A stretch of 64,000 nucleotides of DNA from SG8-40 sp963792855 (GTDB taxonomy: Bacteria; Pseudomonadota; Gammaproteobacteria; Burkholderiales; Eutrophovitaceae). Under the pieces are notes generated by a model that saw nothing but the letters and a program-made list of their open reading frames with translations, was not told the origin of the DNA and made no database searches. Numbering within the stretch: position 1 is the stretch's first letter; each line of letters opens with the position of its first letter. The translations under genes and the position numbers were made by a program. Shown piece after piece: positions 10,204-18,220 of the stretch. The stretch is from assembly GCA_963792855.1 (NCBI GenBank), contig CAWBXZ010000024.1:1-64000 (forward strand), written 5' to 3'.

Positions 10204-10292
10204 GGTCCGTGTCATCAGCCGCCAGGCGGTTGCCGTAACACGATGAACGGCAACAGATCGAGATTGGCGAAACGCTATACTTGACGGCTGAC

Positions 10293-11069
10293 ATGACAAA
10301 CCCGTCCGGCCCCAAAAGTATCAAACCCCAGGATGACCCCGCAGCGGTCACCATGCGTATTGAGGCCCCTGGCCGCGCGCTACGATCGGCGACCGAGATC
10401 GCCAGTATCCTGCAGGCGATCTGCAATGAGCAACTGGCGCTCAGTGCCTATCTCGAACGGGGTGAAGTGTTGTTCACATCCGCAGTGCGCGCGGTGGATC
10501 TGGATCTGGACCGGCTTGTAATCGACTACAGCCAGTGGAAGCCGGCCAACTCCGCACTGATGCAGCGCGATACCGTTCAGTTTCACTGCGATCGGAAAAA
10601 ACGCCATATCCAGTTCCAGACCAGAACCCCCACGCAGATCACATACGAAGGCACGGCGAGGTTGCAGGTCCCCTTGCCGTCGCTGGTGCTGGATCTGCAA
10701 CAGCGTGCGCACCGCCGTCTCAGTGTCAAGTCGTTGCCGTCACTCTGGTGCGTGATCAACCGGGATAATGCCGAACCGATCGTGGCAAATGTGTCGGATA
10801 TCAGCGAGGGCGGGTTGGGTGCCTTTATTCATGATACGGGCATCGTGCTCAAGCCGGGCATGATCTTCGAGAACTGCCAGCTCACCAGTTCCTCCCTGGA
10901 GGCCCCGATCGATGTCAGCGTGGAGGTGCGCTACTGGAAGACGGTTCGCGAGGGCGACGGCACGTTGAACAAGCGTGTCGGCTGCCGGTTTGTGACGGCG
11001 TCGAAGAACTTGCAGGAACTCATCAAGCTGTTCGAACTGGAAGTCAGTGAGGATCGGAGCGCGCGGTGA
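10293..11069 (+). CDS. YcgR-like PilZ-domain protein (flagellar brake type)
   Basis: About 258 residues from ATG 10293 (a TTG at 10281 is an in-frame alternative). The N-terminal half resembles the YcgR N-domain. The second half reads as a PilZ domain: the RxxxR element QRAHRR is followed about 40 residues later by DISEGGLG, matching the (D/N)xSxxG c-di-GMP-binding motif. By family it would bind c-di-GMP and slow the flagellar motor or tune another surface process. No flagellar genes are in the window, so the partner is unknown. A TATACT box lies just upstream of the start. Confidence 0.8.
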   Translation: MTNPSGPKSIKPQDDPAAVTMRIEAPGRALRSATEIASILQAICNEQLALSAYLERGEVLFTSAVRAVDLDLDRLVIDYSQWKPANSALMQRDTVQFHCDRKKRHIQFQTRTPTQITYEGTARLQVPLPSLVLDLQQRAHRRLSVKSLPSLWCVINRDNAEPIVANVSDISEGGLGAFIHDTGIVLKPGMIFENCQLTSSSLEAPIDVSVEVRYWKTVREGDGTLNKRVGCRFVTASKNLQELIKLFELEVSEDRSAR

Positions 11070-11133
11070 TTTTCCGCGGTGCAAGTGTGCCCTTGACGAG
11101 TCTAGTCTGGGTCTGGCCGGGTTCGACTGTATT

Positions 11134-11193
11134 GATCGAACCGGCATGGTTTAAACCGGATCCGATCAAACCGGGTCCGATCAAACCGTAGGC
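11134..11193. repeat. Four 15-bp tandem units upstream of nrdJ
   Basis: Within the 308-bp gene-free stretch before nrdJ, four units follow each other: GATCGAACCGGCATG, GTTTAAACCGGATCC, GATCAAACCGGGTCC, GATCAAACCGTAGGC. The last two share their first ten bases. Similar 15-bp units occur before ilvD (41016-41060). I see no cobalamin riboswitch B12 box and no convincing NrdR box pair in this stretch. Role unknown; a minisatellite or a regulator-binding array are both possible. Confidence 0.6.
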
Positions 11194-11377
11194 GAGCGGC
11201 GCGGCTGGTGCCGGGCCGGCCTATTGGTGTCAGGCGGCAACGGTTGGCGCTGATCGGTCTGCTCGGAGTAAGATAACGGCCTGAGTAATTCCTTTTCCTT
11301 GCACCCGGTCCTTGTTGTGTCGCCTGGCGCCTTGCGTTCCGTGACCAGGTCACACGACACCCGCGCGCGGAGTCGAT

Positions 11378-14242
11378 ATGAAACCAGATGACACTACCAT
11401 TTCCATGCCGCCGCAGCAGGTTTCGCTGGACGTGCTTGCGGAGAAGTACGCAAAGAGCGATGAACGCACGATTGAGGACGTTCGCCAGCGTGTTGCGAAA
11501 GCGCTAGCCGCGGTGGAGAAAGAGCCGGAGAAGTGGGAACCGGTTTTTCTGGAAGCGTTGCGAAGCGGGTTCATTCCCGGTGGGCGTATCAATTCGGCGG
11601 CCGGAACCGGGCTCGCTGCAACCCTGATCAACTGTTTCGTGCAGCCGGTCGGTGATTCGGTTTCTGAAACGACAGACGGCAAGCCCGGCATCTACGTTGC
11701 GCTGATGGAAGCGGCCGAAACCATGCGCCGTGGCGGTGGCGTTGGTTACGACTTCTCCGCCATCCGGCCCAAAGGCGCTTGGGTGCGCGGCACCCGCAGT
11801 ATGGCCAGCGGGCCGGTGTCCTACATGCGCGTGTTCGACCAGAGTTGCGAAACGGTGGAATCGGCCGGAGCGCGGCGCGGCGCGCAGATGGGAATGTTGC
11901 GCTGCGACCATCCCGATATCGAGCAATTCATCCACGGCAAGGATGAAGGCGATCTGCGCAATTTCAACATCAGTGTGGCGGTAACCGACGCATTCATGCG
12001 CGCCGTCGAGTCCGATGACGACTGGGCGCTGGTTCACAAGGTGCCGCCAAAGGGTGAGTCGGCCGAGCCGCCGCACCAGCGCGACGATGGAACCTGGGTC
12101 TACCGTGTCGTCAAGGCGCGCGAGCTGTGGAAACAGGTTATGGACTCGACCTACGACCACGCCGAACCGGGCGTCATCTTCATTGATCGGGTCAACGAAG
12201 ACGACAACCTGTCCTATTGCGAGAGCATCGCGGCGACCAACCCCTGCGGTGAACAGCCGTTGCCGGCCTACGGCTGCTGCTGTCTTGGCAGCGTCAATCT
12301 CACCCTGTTCGTGACCGATCCGTTCACACCGAATGCGCGCTTCGATTTTGATGCATTTGCCCGGGTCGTGCGCACGGCAGTGAGGATGCTGGACAATGTC
12401 CTCGATGCGACCGTCTGGCCGCTGCCGCAACAAGCAGAGGAGGCGCGCAACAAGCGCCGGATCGGTCTCGGATTTACCGGGCTGGGCGATGTCCTGATCA
12501 TGCTGGGCCTGCGCTACGATACCCCGGAGGCGCGCCGCATGGCAGGACGGATTGCGGAGCACATGCGTGACCGAAGCTATGCGGCTTCGGTGCAACTGGC
12601 GCAGGAAAAGGGCGTTTTCCCCCTGTTTGACTCGGAACACTATCTGGCTGAGCCGCATTTTGCGTCGCGGCTTCCGGAAAGCCTGCAGGAGCAAATTCGC
12701 GCGCACGGGTTGCGCAACAGCCATTTGCTGTCGATTGCGCCGACCGGAACGATTTCGCTTGCGTTTGCCGACAACGCGGCCAACGGCATCGAACCCCCTT
12801 ACGCATGGACCTATCAACGCAAGAAACGCGAGCCGGATGGCTCATTCAAGATCTACGATGTCGAAGACCACGCGTGGCGTCTGTACCGGCATCTCGGTGG
12901 CGACATGAAATCCTTGCCATTGCAGTTTGTGACAGCCCTGGAGATTTCCGCGCTCGATCACATGCGCATGGTTGCCGCGGTGGCACCGTTTGTCGACTCC
13001 GCCATCAGCAAGACGGTCAACGTGCCCGAAGACTATCCTTACGAGGACTTCGAGGATCTTTACCTCGAAGCGTGGCGGGCCGGCCTCAAGGGGATTACGA
13101 CATACCGGCCCAACAGCGTCCTTGGCAGCGTGCTTTCGGTCGGCAGCGTCGAACAGCAACCGAACGACCTCGATACCAGCGACGTTGACCGGCGCATCCG
13201 CATCGATGCCACGCCAAAGCCGGCCCTGTCGAGTCTGCGCTGGCCTGGCAGACCGGCGCTGGCGGCAGGCAATCCGGCATGGACTTATATGCTCGAATCG
13301 CCTTTCGGCAAGTTTGCAATCTTTGTCGGTCACATCGAAAACGAACATCCTCACGCGTTCGAAGTATGGGTCAACGGCAATGAACAGCCGCGTGGCCTGG
13401 GTGCTGTAGCAAAGACCTTGTCGATGGACATGCGTGCAAAGGACGCCGTGTGGCTGCGAGCCAAGCTCGACATGGTCGCGCGCACTGCCGGCGATGACGC
13501 TTTCGATTGCGCGATGCCGCCCGACGGGAAGATAGAACGATGCCCGAGCGTCGTTGCGGCGTTCGCACGGATCGTGCGCTGGCGGATCGATCAACTGGGC
13601 ACCTCAGGGGCAGTGAATGGTGGCGTGCAAGGCGGCAATTCCGGCGGTTCGCCGGTGTTCGATGCCTTGTTTGCAAAAAAGGAACCGAAGACCGGAACCG
13701 ACGGCACGATGTCATGGACGGCGGATGTCTATAACGCAAGTTCCGGCGATGATTTCGTGCTCATGCTCAAGGAACTGGTACTGCCGGGCGGGCAACGGCG
13801 CCCGTATTCGATCTGGCTCGCTGGAACCTACCCCCGGGCGCTCGATGGTTTGTGCAAGCTCTTGTCGCTCGATATGCGTGTCATCGACCCGGCGTGGATC
13901 GGTATGAAGCTGCGCAAGTTACTGACCGCCGCCGAACCGCTGGGCGATTTCATGGCCCGTGTGCCCGGCAGCGACAGGCAGCGGAATTTCCCGAGCACGG
14001 TCGCCTACATTGCCCGGTTGGTGATTCACCGTTACGCAATGCTTGGCGTGCTCGATGAGCATGGTTTTCCGGTGAGCGACATGGGTGTTCTGGAAGCTCC
14101 GGATGCGTCGCAAGACAGAAAGTCGCATGGGTATCACCTTCAGACCGGAAAAGTCTGCGACGAATGCGGTAACTCAGCGGTGATACACAAGGACGGCTGC
14201 GACTTTTGCACCGCCTGTGGTGCGGTCGGCAGTTGCGGTTGA
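11378..14242 (+). CDS. nrdJ: Adenosylcobalamin-dependent ribonucleotide reductase (class II)
   Basis: 954 residues. Converts ribonucleotides to deoxyribonucleotides using a B12-generated thiyl radical, so it works with or without oxygen. The N-terminal part carries the RNR barrel with LINCFVQPVGD (first redox Cys) and NPCGEQPLP near residue 288 (finger-loop radical Cys). The region after about 640 has two TSCPD-like segments. The C-terminus has a Cys-rich ribbon, CDECGN...CDFCTACG...CG, typical of the long B12-dependent enzymes and presumably used for re-reduction. The start is supported by CGGAG about 5 bases upstream. No nrdAB genes are visible here. Confidence 0.95.
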   Translation: MKPDDTTISMPPQQVSLDVLAEKYAKSDERTIEDVRQRVAKALAAVEKEPEKWEPVFLEALRSGFIPGGRINSAAGTGLAATLINCFVQPVGDSVSETTDGKPGIYVALMEAAETMRRGGGVGYDFSAIRPKGAWVRGTRSMASGPVSYMRVFDQSCETVESAGARRGAQMGMLRCDHPDIEQFIHGKDEGDLRNFNISVAVTDAFMRAVESDDDWALVHKVPPKGESAEPPHQRDDGTWVYRVVKARELWKQVMDSTYDHAEPGVIFIDRVNEDDNLSYCESIAATNPCGEQPLPAYGCCCLGSVNLTLFVTDPFTPNARFDFDAFARVVRTAVRMLDNVLDATVWPLPQQAEEARNKRRIGLGFTGLGDVLIMLGLRYDTPEARRMAGRIAEHMRDRSYAASVQLAQEKGVFPLFDSEHYLAEPHFASRLPESLQEQIRAHGLRNSHLLSIAPTGTISLAFADNAANGIEPPYAWTYQRKKREPDGSFKIYDVEDHAWRLYRHLGGDMKSLPLQFVTALEISALDHMRMVAAVAPFVDSAISKTVNVPEDYPYEDFEDLYLEAWRAGLKGITTYRPNSVLGSVLSVGSVEQQPNDLDTSDVDRRIRIDATPKPALSSLRWPGRPALAAGNPAWTYMLESPFGKFAIFVGHIENEHPHAFEVWVNGNEQPRGLGAVAKTLSMDMRAKDAVWLRAKLDMVARTAGDDAFDCAMPPDGKIERCPSVVAAFARIVRWRIDQLGTSGAVNGGVQGGNSGGSPVFDALFAKKEPKTGTDGTMSWTADVYNASSGDDFVLMLKELVLPGGQRRPYSIWLAGTYPRALDGLCKLLSLDMRVIDPAWIGMKLRKLLTAAEPLGDFMARVPGSDRQRNFPSTVAYIARLVIHRYAMLGVLDEHGFPVSDMGVLEAPDASQDRKSHGYHLQTGKVCDECGNSAVIHKDGCDFCTACGAVGSCG

Positions 14243-14278
14243 CGCCGAGCGGGCCTTCTCTGGCCGGACTGCTCCGGT

Positions 14279-14617
14279 TCAGCCAAGAATGCTGTCGATG
14301 ACGAGAACGGCCAGAACGACGCCAAGTGCCATCGACAGTCTGAAGTTGAATACTGCGCGCGCGCGCAGATAGGTCACCGCCTCGGTGAGCTGTTCATTGC
14401 TGTTGGCGAGTTTGTCGATGACATCCAGCATTTCCTGCTGGCGAAGTTCGACGACGCGCAGTCGCCGGGCGATGCTGGCCGGGTCCGTAGCCTGCTCATC
14501 GGTAATCTCGGCAGCACTGCCGCGGCGATCAAGAAGCTTGCGCGCACCCTCGACAATAGTCGGTGCATTCGCAATGATGGTGCTCCATGGGACTGCTTTG
14601 AGCCATATCCAGGCCAT
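14279..14617 (-). CDS. Small membrane protein with coiled coil, unknown function
   Basis: 112 residues. The N-terminus MAWIWLKAVPWSTIIANAPT is followed by a charged helical stretch with heptad character (LRVVELRQQEMLDVIDKLA), and a C-terminal hydrophobic helix (LSMALGVVLAVLVIDSILG) ends the protein. This suggests a tail-anchored inner-membrane protein. GAGGAAAACGC precedes the ATG on the minus strand, a good ribosome site. It lies convergent to nrdJ. I do not recognise the family; similar small proteins occur as conserved hypotheticals in betaproteobacteria. Confidence 0.65.
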   Translation of the reverse strand: MAWIWLKAVPWSTIIANAPTIVEGARKLLDRRGSAAEITDEQATDPASIARRLRVVELRQQEMLDVIDKLANSNEQLTEAVTYLRARAVFNFRLSMALGVVLAVLVIDSILG

Positions 14618-14718
14618 TGCGTTTTCCTCCAGTGCGACATATTGCTCAAGATGGTATCAGTGTCGAGCGGTTGTCAGGACGTTTTTGATCAACGCTGACG
14701 CTGATGTACACTGAGCCC

Positions 14719-15120
14719 ATGCGGATGCGGGGTCTTATTGTTGCCATGGTGCTTGCGAGCGTTGGTGCGGGGTATGGATTCCTCGCGCCCGCGGCAATTG
14801 CTGCGCAAGGCGATGCCGAGGACGCGCTCCGGCTGCGCAACGAGATAACGACCGCAATAGGCGAGGCGCATTGCAGAAATCTGGTGAATTGCCGCATCGT
14901 CGGCCTGGGTGCCCGCCCGTGCGGCGGACCTGATGAGTATGTGGCGTATTCGATTTGGGATACGGATCGCCAGCATATTGCCAATCTCGTCTTTGAGTAC
15001 AACCTGCTCAGGGAAGACATGATGCTCGACAGTGACGCAGTCGGCACCTGTGAACAGCTTCAGGAGCCGGCGATTGATTGCATCCATGACCGCTGTGTGA
15101 TCGTGCCCGGCGCGAACTGA
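14719..15120 (+). CDS. Small exported Cys-containing protein, unknown function
   Basis: About 133 residues. The start MRMRGLIVAMVLASVGAG with AIAAQG after it looks like a Sec signal peptide cleaved near residue 29; an upstream ATG at 14704 is also in frame. The mature part has six cysteines (two in HCRNLVNCRIV, then ARPCGGP, GTCEQ and IDCIHDRCV), suggesting disulfides in the periplasm. It ends 7 bp before the KDPG aldolase gene and may share its transcript. No family recognised. Confidence 0.65.
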   Translation: MRMRGLIVAMVLASVGAGYGFLAPAAIAAQGDAEDALRLRNEITTAIGEAHCRNLVNCRIVGLGARPCGGPDEYVAYSIWDTDRQHIANLVFEYNLLREDMMLDSDAVGTCEQLQEPAIDCIHDRCVIVPGAN

Positions 15121-15127
15121 GCAGGCT

Positions 15128-15772
15128 ATGCGTGATGCAGCCGAGACCCGGGGCCGCCTGATTGCCGCGAAGGTCGTGCCCGTTCTGCGATTCGAGAATC
15201 CCGCGCAGGCGCGCTTCGCAATCGACTGTCTCCTGGAAGCCGGCTTTGAGACGGTTGAGATTACCTTGACCACGCCGGATGCTGTTACGCTGGTATCCGA
15301 GTTGCGATCGCGGGTGCCGGCGTCTTTCATGATCGGTGCGGGAACCGTGCTCAACGCGCGGCAGGCAGAGGATTGCATTGCGGCAGGCGCGGATTTTCTG
15401 GTGTCACCTTGTGTGGTCGAGGGCGTGGCCAGGCTGGCCCATGATGCAGGATGCGCCGCATTATTGGGCGCATTTACGCCATCGGAGGTGCTTGCGGCGC
15501 TCGAGCAGGGCAGTGATATCGTCAAGCTGTTTCCTGCCGCCACGGGCGGACCGTCTCATCTGGCGGCCTTGCATGCCGTGTTTCCCGAGGTTACGTTCTG
15601 TCCAACCGGCGGGGTCAACGCCGAGAACATGCATGCGTATTTCGAAGCCGGCGCGAAACTGGTGGGTGTCGGCAACAGCATCATTGACCGTCAGGCGATG
15701 AAAGACGGCGACCAGGCGCGGGCGACCGCTCTCGCAAAGCGCTACCTCAAGCAAGCCGGCGTTGCGCAATGA
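15128..15772 (+). CDS. eda: 2-dehydro-3-deoxy-phosphogluconate (KDPG) aldolase
   Basis: 214 residues, normal length for the class I KDPG/KHG aldolase. Cleaves KDPG to pyruvate and glyceraldehyde 3-phosphate in the Entner-Doudoroff pathway. Visible are the Glu-containing FETVEITLTTPDA, GAGTVLNARQA, and the Schiff-base lysine in DIVKLFPA (near residue 136), then CPTGGVNAENM for phosphate binding. Its last codons overlap the kinase start (ATGA at 15769-15772), so the two are translationally coupled. A 2-keto-3-deoxygalactonate 6-phosphate aldolase role cannot be excluded. Confidence 0.92.
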   Translation: MRDAAETRGRLIAAKVVPVLRFENPAQARFAIDCLLEAGFETVEITLTTPDAVTLVSELRSRVPASFMIGAGTVLNARQAEDCIAAGADFLVSPCVVEGVARLAHDAGCAALLGAFTPSEVLAALEQGSDIVKLFPAATGGPSHLAALHAVFPEVTFCPTGGVNAENMHAYFEAGAKLVGVGNSIIDRQAMKDGDQARATALAKRYLKQAGVAQ

Positions 15773-16776
15773 CAACAACCCGCAAGCCGGGTGACTCGCA
15801 CGCCAAACGCGTTGGTACAACGGACACGCGCTTTGATGTCGTTTCTTTCGGGGAACCGATGTACGAGTTCAGCCAGATTCCCGGCAAGGCACGCGAATAT
15901 CTGCAAGGTTTCGGTGGCGACACCATGAATTGCGCCGTTGCGGCCGCGCGCCAGGGCGCGCGCGTAGCCTATATCAGCCGGGTGGGCGACGATGAATTCG
16001 CGCGCCAGATGTTTCGTCTCTGGGAAAAGGAGGGGATCGATGCGTCTGCGGTGCGCTCGGACCCGCAAGCACACACCGGGGTTTATTTCATCTCTCACGG
16101 CCAGGACGGACACACGTTCAGTTACCTGCGCAAGAACTCCGCGGCCAGCCGGTTCAGCGTTGACGATTTGCCCGCTGCAATGCTGCGAAGCACGCGATTT
16201 TTCTACACGTCGGGCATTACCGAGGCAATCAGCGCCAGCGCGCGCGAAGCCGTTTTTGCCGCGATCGAAATGGCGCGACCCGCGGGTGCGCAGGTAGTCT
16301 TCGACGCCAATTTCCGGCCGGCGTTGTGGTCCATCGATGAGGCTCGCGACGTCATCCGTTCGACAATTCCCCTGACGGATTATTTGCTGTTGTCGCTGGA
16401 AGACGCGCAGTCCCTGACCGGGCTCGACGAGCCCGACCCGATTCTTGATTGGTGCATGGCGGCCGGTGCGCGCGTCGCCATACTCAAGCTCGGACCCAAG
16501 GGGGCCGTTTACACTGACGGAGCCGTTAAGAAAACGGTCAGGGGTTTCAAGGTCAATGCGGTCGATGCGACGGGCGCCGGAGACTGTTTTGCCGGCTCAC
16601 TGATGGCACGGCTGAGCATTGACGAGGAACTGGATGCCGCTGTTACCTACGCTTGCGCCGCGGCTGCCCTGACTTGCACCGGATTCGGCGCCATCGACCC
16701 GGTACCGCACTCGGAAGAGGTGTTTAACCTCATCGCAGCCCGCGGCGTCAAGGATGCAGCGGGCGACCACCGCTGA
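15769..16776 (+). CDS. kdgK: 2-dehydro-3-deoxygluconokinase (PfkB family)
   Basis: 335 residues. Phosphorylates 2-keto-3-deoxygluconate to KDPG, feeding the aldolase encoded just upstream with a 4-bp overlap. The N-terminal VVSFGEPMYEF and GFGGDTMNCAVAAARQG are the sugar-binding and PfkB signature 1 regions; DATGAGDCFAGS near residue 265 is signature 2 with the catalytic Asp. The first 15 or so residues are a poorly conserved extension. The stop codon lies inside the 5' arm of a strong terminator. Other PfkB sugars are possible but the neighbour favours KDG. Confidence 0.9.
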   Translation: MTTTRKPGDSHAKRVGTTDTRFDVVSFGEPMYEFSQIPGKAREYLQGFGGDTMNCAVAAARQGARVAYISRVGDDEFARQMFRLWEKEGIDASAVRSDPQAHTGVYFISHGQDGHTFSYLRKNSAASRFSVDDLPAAMLRSTRFFYTSGITEAISASAREAVFAAIEMARPAGAQVVFDANFRPALWSIDEARDVIRSTIPLTDYLLLSLEDAQSLTGLDEPDPILDWCMAAGARVAILKLGPKGAVYTDGAVKKTVRGFKVNAVDATGAGDCFAGSLMARLSIDEELDAAVTYACAAAALTCTGFGAIDPVPHSEEVFNLIAARGVKDAAGDHR

Positions 16777-16804
16777 AACAGTTGCTGTTTCAGCCTGTTT
16801 TTTT
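16773..16804 (+). terminator. Strong Rho-independent terminator of the eda-kdgK unit
   Basis: Perfect 9-bp stem CTGAAACAG (16773-16781) and CTGTTTCAG (16785-16793) with a 3-base loop, followed by CCTG and seven T (16798-16804). The kdgK TGA is part of the stem. Confidence 0.92.
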
Positions 16805-16882
16805 CTTTACAACAATCAAGACGATTAGCAGAACAACACCGCCGATCAGAAAAGCGTCGAGTACGCTCATTTCAGCCCCCAT
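16790..16882 (-). CDS. Possible 30-residue single-span membrane peptide
   Basis: A short minus-strand frame runs from ATG 16882 (or ATG 16870) to a TGA at 16790-16792. It encodes MGAEMSVLDAFLIGGVVLLI, then a continued hydrophobic run, then VVKKKTG. That is one membrane helix with a Lys-rich inner end, the look of real small membrane peptides. GGGGG lies 7 bases before the inner ATG. Its 3' end overlaps the kdgK terminator stem. Such frames can occur by chance, so confidence is low. Confidence 0.3.
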   Translation of the reverse strand: MGAEMSVLDAFLIGGVVLLIVLIVVKKKTG

Positions 16883-17013
16883 TTTGTTTCAGTCCGCTGT
16901 TATTCGATTACTTTACTCCTGCGGCTAGCAGTTTAAAGCAAATTTCATGCGTCCAACGCCAGCAGCATCATTCTGTACCAATCGCCGGTTATTCAGGATA
17001 TTTTGGTGAAATC

Positions 17014-17409
17014 ATGTGCTTGCCCCAAAAATTGTTGTTTGTTTTTGGTCTCTTACTGGCAGCGGGCGGATCGGCTGCAGGCGACGGACTCGCGCGCGAA
17101 GACGGGGTTCGCTTGCTGGAAGCCTGCCGCGCCGCCGACCAACTGGTCAGCGGCGAGAGCGTAGACACCAGTGCGCGCGTGGACGCGGCCTTGTGCATCG
17201 GTTTTGTCGAAGGCTTCATCTGGGGACAGGGCTGGAAATCGTGGCGCAGCGGCGAGGACATGTACTTCTGTCCACCGCAGGGACTGCGATACCAGGACGT
17301 CTTGCCGGCCCTTGTGTCCTATCTCGAAGCCCATCCCGAGCGCCTCATCCAGCGAGCCCATCTGCTGCTGTTCAGCGCACTGTCCAGCACCTATCCTTGC
17401 ACGCCATAA
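17014..17409 (+). CDS. Rap1a/Tai-like small periplasmic protein
   Basis: 131 residues with an N-terminal signal peptide (LLFVFGLLLAAGGSAAG). The mature part has the pattern of the Rap1a/Tai immunity family: LCIGFVEGFIWG, then CPPQGLRYQDVLPALVSYL, HPERL, and a closing Cys in SSTYPC. Four cysteines could form two disulfides. Family members neutralise periplasmic amidase effectors of type VI secretion, but no effector or secretion gene is nearby, so the role here is open. It stands alone between two promoterless-looking gaps. Confidence 0.75.
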   Translation: MCLPQKLLFVFGLLLAAGGSAAGDGLAREDGVRLLEACRAADQLVSGESVDTSARVDAALCIGFVEGFIWGQGWKSWRSGEDMYFCPPQGLRYQDVLPALVSYLEAHPERLIQRAHLLLFSALSSTYPCTP

Positions 17410-17534
17410 GTGTGCACGCCACCCGATTTCGGCGCCGCGCCGGGCGATCTCTTGCCATGTCGGGTGTGTTTCTCCGCGTGACCGGCAACCCGGTCTGTTA
17501 AAGTCTCGGCGACTGAATACGGCGGAGATGGCGG

Positions 17535-18131
17535 ATGAAGTATCTGGGCAGGATTTTCCTCACGGGCGTATTGACGGTGTTGCCGGTGCTGGCAACCGTC
17601 TACCTGTTGATCTGGCTTTTCACCACGGCCGAGTCATTTCTCGGAAAGCCCTTGCAGTGGTTGATTCCGGAGGGTTTTTACCGGGCCGGCATGGGGCTGG
17701 TTGTCGGTGTGGTGGTGATTTTTGTCGTCGGCATACTGATGCGCGCGTACATCGTGCGGCGGCTGTTCGAGTTCACCGAAAAACTCCTGCTCCGGCTTCC
17801 GCTCATAAAGACGATCTACGGGGCGTTGCGCGATTTCTTTGGATTATTCGCAGGCCAGGATGATCAGGTAGCGCTTCAGGTCGTGACGGTGCAGTTGCCG
17901 GGCAGTGACATGCGCCTGATGGGGTTTGTGACGCGTGATCATTTTTCGGACCTGCCGGGCGGCGTCGCGAACGAAGGTGACGTTGCCGTGTACCTGCCGA
18001 TGAGCTATCAGATCGGCGGCTACACCGTCTTCATGCCACGCAGCCGGATCACGCCGGTCGACATGTCGCGCGAACAGGCGATGCGATTTGTGTTGACTGC
18101 CGGGTTGAGATCGAAGCCCAGCGAAAGCTGA
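17535..18131 (+). CDS. DUF502 family inner-membrane protein
   Basis: 198 residues. Two hydrophobic segments (about 5-27 and 50-75) bracket a short loop. The DUF502 hallmarks follow: LPLIKTIYGALRDFFGLF, then VVTVQLPGSDMRLMGFVT, EGDVAVYLPMSYQIGGY and the C-terminal GYTVFMPRSRITPVDMSREQA. The biochemical function is unknown for the family; in betaproteobacteria it often precedes aspS, which is not the case here. A bidirectional terminator follows. Confidence 0.92.
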   Translation: MKYLGRIFLTGVLTVLPVLATVYLLIWLFTTAESFLGKPLQWLIPEGFYRAGMGLVVGVVVIFVVGILMRAYIVRRLFEFTEKLLLRLPLIKTIYGALRDFFGLFAGQDDQVALQVVTVQLPGSDMRLMGFVTRDHFSDLPGGVANEGDVAVYLPMSYQIGGYTVFMPRSRITPVDMSREQAMRFVLTAGLRSKPSES

Positions 18132-18173
18132 CCGCCGTGGCCGGGTTTTACCTCTGAGTTCAGCGGAGAACAA

Positions 18174-18201
18174 AAAAACGGCCCCGAGAGGGGCCGTTTT
18201 T
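18174..18201. terminator. Bidirectional terminator between DUF502 and hppA
   Basis: Stem AAAAACGGCCCC (18174-18185), loop GAGA, GGGGCCGTTTTT (18190-18201). A run on one side and T run on the other serve both the plus-strand DUF502 gene and the minus-strand hppA gene. Confidence 0.9.
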
Positions 18202-18220
18202 CATTTGTCGCACCGGATCG

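Noticed and set aside
8755..10299. Long minus-strand open frame (514 codons) opposite uvrA
   Set aside because: Lies fully antisense to highly conserved UvrA sequence, has no recognisable domains and is rich in Arg/Gln/His, as expected of shadow frames in GC-rich DNA.
11070..11377. Cobalamin riboswitch or NrdR boxes before nrdJ
   Set aside because: No B12 box (GCCACTG-like) or paired NrdR ACA...TGT palindromes found by eye.
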